Source: Escallonia rubra
Taxonomy: Eukaryota > Streptophyta > Magnoliopsida > Escalloniales > Escalloniaceae
Length of the DNA stretch: 64,000 nucleotides
NCBI GenBank assembly: GCA_033065855.1
Contig: JAVXUO010001502.1
Span: 1-64,000 of the forward strand
Direction: 5' to 3'
In this document: positions 44,629 to 57,668 of the stretch, one piece after another
Layout: each line of letters opens with the position of its first letter
Position numbering within the stretch: the first letter of the stretch is position 1
The notes under the pieces: model-generated
The model's database searches: none
What the model saw: only the letters and a program-made list of their open reading frames with translations
What the model was told of the DNA's origin: nothing
Position numbers and translations under genes: made by a program

Positions 44629-47053
44629 TCTATGTAATATATAATAAGCGAAGTAAGAAAAACATTGATAACTTCTTTGCGCGACAAATCATCGCTTCTT
44701 TACATGACACGTCACCAGATTAATTTTTTTTATATTAGTAAGTCTTATTTAATTCCAAAACTAACTCTAATCTTTCTAAAATTTTGCCTAATCAATATAC
44801 TAATCTATTAAGACTTCTTTTTGACAATTATGTCTTTAAAATTCAAAAACTAATTCTAATCATTCTCAAACTCAACCTTATCATTATACTAACTTATTAG
44901 GACTTAATATTCACTATTGTATCTTTAAAACTACTATCTAATATGAATATAAAAACTCATATATAGATATATATAAAATGTAAATAATACCTTTAATTTA
45001 GAAGAAAAAGTTAGTTTAATATCCAATTCCAATCATTCTAAAACTCTATCTAATCAATATACTAATCTATTAAAACTTTGTTTTGACAATTATGTTCTTG
45101 AAAGTGTTTTCTAATATGAAAATTAAAATTCATAGACCCAAAAAATAAGTTATGAGATATAAAATAAAAACGTGATCTAATAATTAATTTAAATTTTGAT
45201 AGAATCCTAATTTTTATATTTTGCAGAGTACTCTTAACTTAACTTTTCAAGCTAATAGACATGGTTTTTAAATGAATCAAATTGGGCCACTAATATAGTC
45301 TTGAAAAGTTACTTGAAACTGTTACAAATAAAGTATTAAAAATTTCTTAATAACTGCAATTATAGTTTTAGCAGAAGTAGATTTTTTTCTCATAAGATGT
45401 AAATCTTTTTTTGTTTCTTGAAATGTGGTATTCATTGATACACTTTTTGTAACTTTTTAAAATATTTTATCAACTTACTCGAGCTTGACTCGGGATCCTG
45501 AGCTATAATAATTAATAATTGAGGCGAGAAATGCAATTATGACACCTTATTGCATTGTGTTTTTAATGTAATAAGAGTTATAAAAACTAATGTTAAACAC
45601 ATTAATATTACTAAAGATCTGCAAACATTATTTTGAACGGGGTCCTTAATTTTGCAATTAATTAAATCAACAAATATAGTAGACATTTAAATAATTAGCC
45701 TTACGCAATTCAAAAATCAATTCAAAATATTTAAAATTTTCTAACCAAAATAGTAATATATTATGACTTTATTGGAACATTATATATCGAAAAAGCTCTC
45801 TAACATGAAATTCATATTTAAGTTTTCTCTAAATTCAAATATGAATCTAACTTGATAACAATATTGATTAAAAAAATTGGTTAGTAATTTTCTTACTCTA
45901 AAGTTTTGCGGTATCCTATTTAGTAGCATTGGTTAAATGTAAAAACACCATAATATGCAGATTCTATAAGGGATACATTAAAAAAATAGTGTAAATTTAA
46001 AACCTTAATTATGTAAGCTTTTCTTAAATTCAACTAATTTTATGTTGAAAAAGTTTTGAACTAATTTTTTTCTATGATATTTTTATTGTGAGTAATTAAC
46101 TATTAAGCATTCTAAATTCTGTATTAGCAATATACCATTTATGATTTTAATTATGTTAACTTTTATAAAAAGATATTAGTTATTGTGTGATGAATGTAGA
46201 CTAAAACTTGGATTGAAATTCTTATTATATCTAAAGATAATTCTTACTTAGTAAGAATGCTTATCGTATACTTTGTGAAATGTTGGTACGAGGTTTTGAG
46301 CTATCGTACATAGTCATGTTGGTTAAACTTTTTAAACTTTATATAATTACTTCATGCACTAATTATTATTTTCTCTGCTTCTAAAAATATCACATCATCC
46401 TTACTTTATTAGTTGTGTTGATTAACTTTTATATGCTATAAACAAATATATGGATCAAACTTTTCTCTATCAAATTAAACTAATATATAAGTAATGTTAT
46501 GAACAACCCATTCAAAGGTACAATTTTTTTTAAAAGATACGTAGAAAATAATAAAAATGTCTTATGCAATAATAAATTGATCTCAATATGTTGTCTGCAT
46601 ATTTTTATCAGTAGAATTTACTTTTTCTTTTTTGTGTACTAAATAAGCATTTAATTTTTGTACATAGTTACCCAATCAGAATTTGCAAATATGCACAAGG
46701 ACATTGCTTATTGAAGACCAGAAAGGTTAATTTATTTTATTACAAGAAAGTTCAAGCCAAAATTACAGAATTTGCAAATATGCACAAGGACATTGCTTAT
46801 TGAAGACCAGAAAGGTTAATTTATTTTATTACAAGAAAGTTCAAGCCAAAATTAAAGTAACTATGATATTTGACTAGAAAGGTTAATTTATTTTATTACA
46901 AGAAAGTTCAAGCCAAAATTAAAGTAACTATCTTTGATAAAATAACAATAAAATTATAAAATTATGCAAGATATTTTACTATGCATTTTAAGACTACTAA
47001 AATAAATTATTGTTAATAAACTGTCCCGTGCTTGGCACGGGATTCTGGGCTAG
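44629..47053 (+). mobile_element. Non-autonomous Helitron inserted in the 3' LTR
   Basis: Begins TCTATGTAATATATAATAAG after an A and ends CCCGTGCTTGGCACGGG, ATTCTGGG and CTAG before a T. These are the TC start, subterminal hairpin, CTRR end and A|T target typical of plant Helitrons. The uninterrupted 5' LTR supplies the empty site. It is 2.4 kb, AT-rich and without Rep/helicase coding; internal AT-rich blocks resemble the inverse of 34430-36440. Confidence 0.88.
46677..46927. repeat. 89-bp tandem repeat in the Helitron, 2 copies plus a partial
   Basis: CAGAATTTGCAAATATGCAC starts copies at 46677 and 46766. The second half (AGAAAGGTTAATTTATTTTA) recurs a third time near 46876. Copies are almost identical. 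Confidence 0.93.
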
Positions 47054-47175
47054 TATTCTATAGTTCTCCTAACTTATGTGAGACTCTTTTTTTTTCCTGA
47101 TAAGATAGTTTTATCGTGCCTATATAAATACCTCCTTGTATTGAGTTCTACAATATGATCGGTAATATAATTATC
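47054..47175 (+). repeat. 3' LTR, second part
   Basis: TATTCTATAGTTCTCCTAAC through GATCGGTAATATAATTA continues the LTR where the Helitron ends. The terminal CA was not located. Confidence 0.72.
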
Positions 47176-47258
47176 TTTTTCTTCGCCTTTTCCATCAGTG
47201 GAGAGTTGGGAACCTCTGCATAATCTTACTAATCTTTCCCCTCACTTAATTCCTAATC

Positions 47259-47738
47259 ATGATAATCTCATTTCTCCCGACCTCTCTCTTCCTCTTCACC
47301 TTCTTCGTCTGTCTCTACCTCTATCGCTTATTTCTCCAGCCAAATCATAAATCATCAACCACTACAGGGTTCAAAATCTACCCACTACTCAGAACACTAC
47401 CCGAGTTTCTCCTAAACAGCCACCGTGTCCTTGAATGGACTACTGGGATCCTCTCTACCTGCCCCACCAACACCGCCGTCTTCTGCCGTCCAGGCAAGGT
47501 ACAGGTCGTCTTCACCACCAACCCATCTAACGTCAAGCACATGCTCAAAACCAACTTCAAAAACTACCTGAAAGGCACCCGGTTCACTTCCCTCCTTGAA
47601 GACTTCCTCAGCCGGGGAATCTTCAATTCAGACGGTGAAATCTGGAAGATCCAGCAGAAAATCGCTAGCTACGAGTTCAGCACGAAGTCCATCTGCAATT
47701 TCATCATGGACAACGTGACCATCGACATCAATTGGTAT
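47259..47738 (+). pseudogene. Cytochrome P450 CYP94-type N-terminal fragment
   Basis: CYP94 enzymes are ER-bound fatty-acid or jasmonate omega-hydroxylases. From ATG 47259 there is an N-terminal membrane anchor (FLFTFFVCLYLYRLFL), then LLRTLPEFLLNSHRVLEWTT, CPTNTAVFCRPGKVQ, NPSNVKHMLKTNF, FTSLLEDFLSRGIFNSDGE and ASYEFSTKSICNFIMDN, all characteristic of CYP94. Only about 160 of roughly 500 residues remain; the similarity stops near 47738 and the heme-binding part is missing. The helix-C W-x-x-x-R motif has Gln for Arg (WKIQQ). The frame continues to 47867 in unrelated sequence. It may be a host gene cut by the neighbouring element, or a captured piece. Confidence 0.85.
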
Positions 47739-47879
47739 GAAAGAGCAACACTTATCACAGTAGAAGTAACCGAACAATTCGGAGAATGGCGATTGAACAA
47801 AACTCAGAAAAAAAAATTGATGCGTGGAATGTGTTTTGGGATTTTTACTTATGGGAATATATTTTAGCAACTTGATCGG

Positions 47880-50620
47880 AACTTAATAGGTACGTTTCAC
47901 TTCCCTCTTGGAGAGATGACAATAACCTTAGAAGATGTAGGGTTCATCCTAGAGTTACCAGTGACGGGACAATCGGTTATTTCTACTAGGGCTTCCGCAA
48001 CAAATAGGGGATTTTCTAGGGACTTCATTGGGTCGATAGTCGAGAATAAATTTGGCAGTGGTGGGATAAAGTTGAAGTGGATGGTAAAAACATTCAAGTT
48101 TTGCCGAAAAACTACACGGAGGAGATGCTTGTGCTGCACACAAAGGCTTTCCTACTGTGGGTAATGGGTGCAATTTTATTCCCAACGACGACAAAGAACA
48201 CGGCTCAATACAAATATTTAGCTCTGTTGGGTAACTTGTAAGAGGTAGGGGAGTATGCTTGGGGTGCAGCAACACTTGCATACTTGTATCAAGCATTGCA
48301 CAAGGCAACGAGGCCCGACTGCAAAGCTATATGTGCATGTCTCTCATTGTTACAGGTATATCATATAACTCTTTTTAATTACATTTTCGATATTTTTTTA
48401 TTAGTCAGTGCACAATAAATTTTGACGATACAACCCTAATTTGTCTTTGTTCTCAGGTGTGGTCTTATGAACACTTTAGTGTCACTCACCTAACCGTAGG
48501 GAGTGAACCAATAATGTGTGGCCTTGGTTGTGTGCTTCGGATTACAGTTGGAGGGAGAGCCACTACCCAAGGAGAGATAATCCCCATCACAACATTGTGT
48601 TCTATCGGGGGGAGTTTGATTCACTGTCTTCGGGCCAAATGTGTTGGGCGTTGTGCAAACATTTGGATAGACGGGTAATAGAGTCGTTCGTGTTCACGCT
48701 CTCTGGGTTGTAACACACTCCACTGATCCATTTTGAGATCGTGGAGTGGCAGTTACCGGATCGGACCATGCGCCATTTAGTGTGCCTGGAGGGGTTTCCA
48801 GCTAATGCCCCAGACATGAGGGTTAACAGGAACTCACCGGGTGTCCAACGGTTCGGGCAGGTGAATGCGCTCAAATTATGCGCTTCTGAACTTGAACTGT
48901 GGGATTCTTGGCAAGACACGCTCGTAGCCATTGTTCAGAGCCTGACCATGTGGTGAGCATCGAACAGTATCTGGGGTGGTACTACCGCATCACCCGAAAG
49001 AGAATAGCGTCAATAAAGTGGACAAGAGGCCAGAAACACCATCCTAAGATCAGAACGATAAGCGTAGGGCATTCGAACTCGTAAGTTTCCTAATGGCTTT
49101 CAATTGAATTTGATCTCGTAATTTTTGCATTCAATCTCGTTTGTATTTAAAGTTACTTATTATTTAATTGGATGTAGGTTGTTGCCTCGCTCTCCTTCTT
49201 CAAGAAACTGAGTGGGCGGGAATGATCTGCTGGATGTATCGGAGAGGATCTTTGCTCCCAAGAGATCTTGGTGCATGGCTGCGGGGAGTTTGTGACCCGC
49301 TATATGGGATAGCCTTCAGGCATGAGCCTGGGAATGGATTATCCTAGGTGGCAGCCTCCCCATGTGAGCGAGGGATACGGTGATCCCTCGGGGCAGACTT
49401 CGAGGGTGAGCGAAGGAGTTGGTGGTCCCTCCGTAGCTGGGATAGGTGATGCTTGGGGGCTACCATTGGGTATGGCCGTATGGGAATGGCTCATTGGGAC
49501 GAGTGAATTCAACCCTTGTTTGCTTTGCTTGAGGACTCAAAGGTTACACTAGCTAATCGGAGTCAAGTCACACAAGACTTTGACTTCACGAACTTTAACC
49601 TCTCCGAGTCACTAACACTCGTCCCGTGAGCAAGACCTTCCACTTCTTGCCTTGGAATACTCGAAGAGCCTCAAAGAGGACAATATCCCTTAGTCAATCC
49701 CCCGGCATTCCCTCTTATCCCAAAGGGCATCCGTGGAAGCCTCTGAAGCCGGCAAAACTTGCCCTAGTCCACCAACGATACTTTAGCGAGTCCTCCCAGC
49801 TAGGCTCAAAAAGTGGTGTGGAATGTCGTGCCGTTGATTACTATGTCTCATGGGGACAGAATGTCCACCCTCAGGCCGAGTCGTTGGTTGGAAGATACGG
49901 TGATGGCTGCCTACATCAAGCTTCTGATACGTCGGGAGAGGGATAGGGCAAATGTGAATCCTTGTGTTTTTACGTTGGATGCGCTTTTTCATGGAATGCT
50001 CTATGGAGAATGGCAATGGTGGAAACTGGTGAGGGGGAAGAAAAGCTTGATCCATTGGTGTCAGCCTAGGGACCTCTCTGTATTTTTTATGAATACTGCA
50101 AATTCGGTGAGCTTCCGTGATGCAAATGTCTTCTTAGTACCCTTCTTAGAGCACTCCCACTGATATTTGGTTTGCTATGAACCACATGTTATGGTCATAT
50201 TAATCCTCAACAGTCTCTACAACGATGTCCCCTTGATTCCCGTGAAAGACTTTTTCAAAGAAGAATTGTAGGCTATAGTAATCATTCGATTATTGTTAGA
50301 ATTTTTCTATTTCTTAATTTCCTTTGGAGGATATGTTTTGTACCATGATCCACTCTCTCAGTGCACAAAAAGTACTGTCAAAGCCGAATCTTGTAGTTCG
50401 AGTCAAGAAACGAAGGCCCATGCAAAATAATAAGTCGAACTGCGGCGTCTTTGTCTTGATGTACATGGACTACATTTGTTGGTCTGAGAGCCTTAAGAAG
50501 ACCGTCTAGAGCCAAGCAGACATAGAAAACATTAGTTATAAGATAGCTTGGCAAATTCATAGCAGACGTCCTAGACTAGTTAGGGACATTGTAAATCCGG
50601 CTCAGGACGAGGCCGAATGA
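47880..50620 (+). pseudogene. Plant mobile domain / C48 (Ulp1-like) peptidase gene, decayed
   Basis: It starts within a plant mobile domain: FHFPLGEMTITLEDVGFILE, IKLKW, then in shifted frames AWGAATLAYLYQALHKAT and CLSLLQ. A GT-AG intron spans 48356-48456, and VWSYEHFSVTHL continues after it. A poorly preserved middle follows (about 48740-49750). The C-terminal part is a Ulp1-like cysteine peptidase. RPSRWLEDTVMAAYIKLL at about 49873 and the FLEHSH histidine region near 50155 are followed by a TGA at 50161 where these enzymes have Trp. The SNCGVFVLMYMDYIC catalytic-Cys box has TGC at 50441. C48 peptidases cleave SUMO-like proteins; copies are common in plant MULEs. Many stops and frameshifts exclude function. 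Confidence 0.75.
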
Positions 50621-50849
50621 CATTGAAATTTTAATATTCTTATGTAATAAAAAAGCATTGTCGTTTGTTTTGCTTGTGTTTATGAAATTTTATTTCGTGT
50701 GTTTATGAAATTTTATGTGTTTATGGTTTCGTGTTGTGGTTGATATTTCTTTTGAGAATTTTGTGTATTGTGGTTGTTGAGTACTACTTGCAACAGGTTG
50801 ATGGTGGGTAAGAAAATGAAGGAACAAGGATTTAAATTAGTTTACTCAA

Positions 50850-51449
50850 CCGTCCGCCACATAGTGTAGCGGATGATGTAAATGGCCAAAATTTTTCTAA
50901 GTGTTCGAGACCAATGTTTCTATTTGGTCATTCGCCACATAGTGTAGCGGACACTCTAAAGGGCCAAAAGTTTTCTAAGTGGTGAAGGCCAATGTTTCTG
51001 CTTGGCCGTCCGCCACATAATGTAGCGGAAGGTCTAAAGGGCCAAAAGTTTTCTAAGTAATGGAGGCCAATGTTTCTGTTTGGCCATCCATCACATAGTG
51101 TAGCGGACGGTCTAAATGGCCAATTTTTTTTTAAGTGTTGGAGGCCAATATTTTTGCTTGGCCGTCCGCCACATAGTGTAGTGGAGGGTCTACAGGGCCA
51201 AAATTTTTCTAAGTACTGGAGGCCAATGTCTCTGCTTGGCCGTCCGCTACATAGTGTAGCGGACGGTTTAAAACGTCGAAAAATTTTCTAAGTGTTGGAA
51301 GAAAATGTTTATGTTTGGCCGTCTGCCACATAGTGTAGCGGACGGTCTAAATGCCCAAAATTTTTTGAAGTGTTGAGGCCAATATTTCTGCTTGGCCGTC
51401 CGCTACATAGTGTAGCAAACGATGTAAACGGCCAAAAGTTTTCTAAGTA
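50850..51449. repeat. Palindrome array, copy 1 (~75-bp units)
   Basis: About eight units, each made of GGCCAAAA-TTTTCTAAGTG, TGGAGGCCAATGTTTCTGCT, and the palindrome CCGTCCGCCACATAGTG / TGTAGCGGACGG. Positions 50877-51449 (573 bp) reappear at 57669-58241. Confidence 0.93.
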
Positions 51450-54400
51450 CTAGTTGTTCACCACGTGCGTTGCACGTGGATGGTTTGCAAAGTAGGTTGT
51501 GAACAACTAATATGACAGACACTCATCTCAGAAAAATAAGAGGACTATGAGCTCCAAGTCTTCCAATATGCAGTTATATGTATTGAGCTATAAGGAGGCA
51601 GAATGTAACAAAAATTTTAAAAGAACAAAATTCTGTTTCTTTCGTTCATCATCTCAAGAAATAGTTAAAGTCCTTCTTTTCTAAAAGTGGCTAACTAATG
51701 TAGGAACAACAACCAACTCAACAATATATACAGGAGTACCAAACTGCAAGCAGAAAAATGGGAGCCGAAGATGGTACTTCTAACGTGCATTCCCCTCCTG
51801 ATGCACATAGATGTACAACACCAGATTCTGCAACTTGCAGACAATAGGACATGACTTAAGAATATCTTCTTCAAGTAATTTACTCAAACATTATCAAAGA
51901 AAACTAACTTGGAATTCAACCTGCCAAGCACCCATATTGACGTACACACGTCGCCTTAGGAAACAGACAACTGCAAGAGTTCTCACTTTCACGCTGAATA
52001 TGGTAGCAACAAAGGGTGTCCAAAAAAATTCCACCATTCTATCTGTACTGAAAAAGAGGTAACTGAGTGAAGAGGCTCTCAAAAAGTTTTCTCAGAAGTC
52101 TCATTATCAAAAAAATAAACACTTGCATAGATGAATTAAATTCATTGACCGCAAAACCTAGTAGCTTATAGATACCAACTTTTACTAAGAATAGAACGAA
52201 CTGCAAGACAACTGCATGCATAGAGCCACTTGTTTTTCCAAATGTTCACAAATGATACTCAGAGGCCATAATTTTTTCTTGAAACCATGTTCCCTTGCTA
52301 TTGACAGAAGAGAAGGTCGTCAGAGAAGTATTCTAGCTTTTCCTTCACTTTGTTAAGCCTAGGACATATATAGAATTAAAAACAGAACTTCGTAAGTGCG
52401 TCAAAAGCATTTTCAAATAACCAAGTACAAAAGGATTTTGTAGCATATATTTGCATTAGTTTGTTCAAGTATTATACAATACTACATGAGTCCACCAAAA
52501 GTAAGTGTAGGTAAAGCAAGCACAAATGGCCAAGTAGCCAAGAGAGGGAAGCAGCTGTTAACGTCTTCTAGTTGTAGTTCAAGGGTATGCCAAACCAATC
52601 TATTAGGAATTTCATCCTTATTCATAGGAGACGAGGTCCAAATCTCTAAGGACGCATAAAATGAATCATACATACTGTATATTTTTCTCAAGGCTGAGAA
52701 ACTTTTTCTACATCAGTGCAAAAGCAATTCAGCGCTTCTTACTTTCATGATTGTCCGAGTTTAATTTATCCCTCTACTTTAAAATATATATAGATTATTT
52801 GAGCTCTCTATTTGAGTTCGGTTATGTATGTAAATCCTCAAGCCAAATAGTTGATGTCGTACGACCAAAGCATGCAAATTAGCACACACTTCAAGTCTAC
52901 AATACCTATATGAGAATCTTAACTACCTTAACCTTTATACAAGACTTACCACTATACATCAACTCAGTCATTCACATGAAACCTCAAATTAACAATCCCT
53001 GCTACCTTGGTAAAGCTTGAAAATTTTGTTACCCTTAACCTAGCGAACACATCTCAAAACTTATGTGCCATTGCATCTTTTTGGCTAGTTGGTTATGTAA
53101 GCTCCCTTAAAAACAGAAACATAGTATCCTTCCAAACAAAAAGGAACATAATTGAAGTATCACCTTGTTGTCCTTCACTGAAAATGATCTTCAACAAGTG
53201 TGACATTATGTCAGCAGATATTTAATTCTTAAACCACTGAAAGTAAAAAAATTATAAACGGAATATCCTAAGACATACTCTCATGATATTTAATATATAG
53301 TTTAACCACAGCATAAATTGCGGCTACAACACATCACCATAAGCAAATTTTCACGAACTATAGGGTATATACATGAAATGTAATTTTTCATGAGCCATAA
53401 TTAATAGCTAGTTGCAAGGATATGAGGTTCAAGTATGGTGCCCTAATCTGCGGCAAGACAAAATAACTTGATCATGATAGTTCAAACACAACACACATTG
53501 TAGGTTGACGTATTTGGCCATGCAGTTGCAACCATAAATGCATATACAATGGCAAATATAAGTTGTGAATGAGAAATTTGTAAATAAATGATATTGTAAA
53601 TCTCCACTTTATGGTTAAAAAGATAATACCTTTTCAGATAGTGTAGTCCTTTTTCTTTGCTACGTTGTTTTAAACCACTGGTTTATGAGATATAAATCCG
53701 CATGGTAATAAGAACTTTCAGATAAAAACACATTGTCGCAGGTCCATTCCTGAAACTCCTCGTTCTCTTTTTCCTTTAATACGGCAACAAACCTAAGTCC
53801 GAACCAATGATGGTCTCTCAGCTGCAATAGAATCATGTTTTCCAGGGTTAGATTACATGCAACTTCAATTCTGGACCATTTGTTAGTTCTCTTGACTTGA
53901 TACTGTTGTATAATATGTATTGACAAATACAAATACAACTAATATCTAGGAAAATATCTTAAAGTACCTAAGCAATTATGAATCTTTCGCGAGAAATCAA
54001 AAGGATATATGCCCTTTGATATTCTTTACTCCTTTTCAACCATCTTAAATGGTTTATGACTATCTAGTTCGACATGATTTTGAAACTTTTAGCTACCGAC
54101 ACCACCTCATAAGGTCCTTTATAAAGCTCCTCTTTCTCTTTTGTTTAGAGTTAATCTCGGGTCTCCCACCGTTGCAGGTTCTATTAGATGTACGCAGAAA
54201 AGCTGTCACTCGCTCTATTTCTTTTATTTTTATCATCATAGTGAGTTTGTGAATGTATTGGTCACAACATCAATTATAATTAATTCAGTTGAACAAGTAC
54301 AAATGGATTCGGGCATGCACTAATAAAATTAGCTATGACTTTCCTCCACATACAAAGCCTTTTTCCAAATTATAACATGCCTTATTCTGCGACCGCTTTA

Positions 54401-57400
54401 GTATCATCTTTGTCTGTACATGGTTTAGTTATGACATAAAGCTCAAACCTACATTTCCCCTTTTTCTTCCTTTCCCTCTTTGTCATCAATATCTATTCAT
54501 TTTTGTCTTCCCTCTATTAGCATAGCAACTCTCTTTTGAGCAATGAAAATAGGATATAATGTTGGTAGCTCGACGCTTTTTGGGCATGTCTCTTTTACAA
54601 CACTTTATTACATAATATATAGATGGTTTCTAAATCTGGTATAGATATTGTGGATTAACAAAGTGCTTTTATTTAAAGTTAACCATAACATCAGACATGG
54701 CACATATAGTTTCATGTTGTAACACTTAAAAGAACAATAAAAAAGACCCCAATATGGCGTGATAAGTTCTAATTGAGAAAAGGCTTGGGAGGAGGTAATA
54801 TGGGTTTTAATTAAGGAAGCTACTTCTAGCGCTGTAATCGTGCCTTATATGCGTACAAAAATAGAATTTGTCACCTTTTTTTAAAAGTCTCCTGAGCAAG
54901 AAGGGTCAACAATTCTCCAATTTTCTAATGACAAAGAAGTGTCTAAAGTGATTTCTTAGGTCAAAGAAGTAACAGAGATGAAAGGAAAAGAAACATGCAA
55001 TTGTGGGATGATACCCGGGGTGCAAAATTTCTATGCTTTCGGCTATAGCAAAAAAAAAAATTGAAATGAGAACAAGAAAAGGAGATCATTTGGGGAAATA
55101 GTCGAGCATGTAGTGTGCACTCAAAATAATAGAATGCGAGAAGAAAAAACAATTAAAAGCTGCTATTTTGCTGCAAGAGTTGCATAACTACTTGAAGTTG
55201 CCGCCAACATAGATACGCATTCCTCAACACATACTGAGCATTGGTCCATTCTAATAGACATCAGACCAATTTTGTTGGGTTCCCATTAAATTGGATAGAA
55301 CTCAAAACTGGGAATCAAAATGGCAAATATTTTGCAGTAGATAATTGAACCCGTATCGCAGACATTAATCTAAAAAAAGGGAAGACGAACATTACCCATA
55401 CAACTATAAAAAGCCCAACATGCATGTGTGTGTGGTTTGTGCGTGTTTAACCGCCGTAGAAATAAGAAGGAACTGACATGGGCCACGGCCATGAGAAAAT
55501 TTTACAAAAAAAGGTCATGATGGGAGTGGTGTTGTTATCTGTTTGAGGCACTAAACAATGCTTAATTTGGAACCGCATGTTAAATGGTGAATCGTTTAGA
55601 TGCAGCCGTGCATGCGACTTAGATGTGGGTAAGGAGGCGCCTCTTTATAGTTTAATTTAGTTTTTTTCTTAATTATGAAGGGCATGTCGGGAAGCCAAAT
55701 GTCCATAAATTCATTGTCCTTTGAAGAAATCGGCACCCAAAAAAAAAAGCAAAATACTTGATTCAATTTTCAGGAATGACGTAAAAAGCCAAAAAAACCA
55801 GTTATTGTGTGAGATGAGTTTCAGCCATGGTTTATAAGAACTCTGACCAGTGATGAGTGTGGTGTGCGTGGGGCAATCGTGCAAAAAATCACCATCCACT
55901 ACATAACAAAACACATCATGAAGAAGAAAATAACAGCATATTGTAAGGAGAGAGGCGGAGAGAGGGAATCAACCTTGGCTACAGATATGTGAGAATTTTA
56001 TTTTATGCAACAAAGGGACATAATTGTTCATGAGAAGGAGATGACGGTTCGGTGATGCCAGTTACGTTTCAATAGGACCAGGAAAGAAAATACATGAGAT
56101 TTTTCGTAGAACTATTCGAGGACAAATGACATTAATACTATACTATTTTAGATATGGTTCAGCCCATGTCTAGGCTCTGATATTTAATTAAGATTTTGTT
56201 TTGTGTTGCACCACGTGTGGAGGTGAAGCTTCAGGGACCTAATGAGCATTCTTGAAAAATAAAACAACTTTGTAATTACCTACAGCTTTCAACTTTCAAT
56301 CCATATCAAGATGTCTTCTACAAATTCACTCCACAGGTTAACTACTTCCGATGATGGTAAATCTACGATATGAATCCCCGACCAAAAACATGCTCACTGA
56401 AAAAATAAACCCACCAAGTATATATCACATGAAGTCAATGTGTCACTTCCTGATGATTGATACGAGATTTTGCTCTTAAGTGTTGAAAATCATATCTTAT
56501 ATAAGCCAAGCATCTACAGAAAAACCAAATAAGGAGGCACTGAGTCTTGCACATCTTGCACAAACATGGACCATGTCCTTCAATTATCATGGCAAGCACA
56601 AGATTACATGCATAGAAATGTTGCCATCACATGCAATCTTCAAATCGTTGTACGGTTAGCATTAGACAAAGACATTTCCGATACTGCAAAGCAGATATCA
56701 CACGGGTTTAACTGGGGCACTAACTTATAACCTAGCTAGGCCAAAACAGATCAAAAGGGAGGGCTGAAGCCAAGGTAATGCTGAGTTGGTAAAGTTAGTA
56801 GTCTTCACATAAACAGAAGTACAAATATCTAAGAGTACACTTAGAAAAACTGGAAGCAAAAACAAGTGGGGTTTGTCATTGCTAGTCATGGAGGAACCCA
56901 CCATATACACAGACTTATGGCCTAAAACCAAATTGATGTTTGGAAGGGCCAGGTGATTCTTCTCTAACGTTACCATAGATTGGTTTCACCGGGAAGGAAA
57001 TAACGAACTGGATGTCACACAGTAGTCGCCGTCACTTTCTTCATAGCTTCAACGATTCAATTATCAATAGTTGAAAGAGATAGTGATAACTTAAGGATAT
57101 ATTATATTGCCACAATCTGGCCCTGCAGCTTATAATGAAAAATTGCAGCTTGATATCTTCACTGATAATTCTGTACACAGCTAGTAAACCTGTAATCATC
57201 CTTTAAATGTAATACCCAGAGTACCATTAGCTAAAAGTACTTCTAGAGGTGCCACCAGATACATTTAACAATGAGTTTTTGCTTTCAGTGGTGTGGTAGC
57301 AGCAAGTTATTGCTGCCATTGGAGCATCAGATACTTTTTATCCAAACAATTATACATTACAGAGTAAAAGATACCAGAGAATCCCTGTCTAACGATGAAT

Positions 57401-57668
57401 TCTCCTTGGACCCTTGTATTGGTTCCCTGCGAGCAAATTCCCTTCAAGTGCAAGACACGAGGACATTGCGCCTTATTGTGACCTTCCAAATTAACCAAGT
57501 GAAGGTTGTTCTTATACATCAAGGGTTCAAGGTAATTGTTCAGTCGGGAGTGAGCGGTGCCAAGTGTTTACTCCTTTTATACTCATTGGCTTGTGAGTAA
57601 GACGCCACATCGCAGTTTCTAAGACTAAAGCTACCAATACAAAGTTGTGACTTAAATATCAGCCGGGA
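51450..57668 (-). mobile_element. Non-autonomous Helitron, 6.2 kb, minus strand
   Basis: On the minus strand the 3' end is a perfect 8-bp stem CCACGTGC-AAC-GCACGTGG (51461-51479), TGAACAA and CTAG, next to T; the 5' end is TCCCGGCTGATATTTAAG after A. It lies exactly between the two 573-bp palindrome arrays. No Rep/helicase motif. Short minus-strand frames (for example 53938-53660, with WFGLRFVAVLKEKENEEFQE) could be captured exons, but I do not recognise them. The rest is AT-rich non-coding sequence. Confidence 0.72.
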
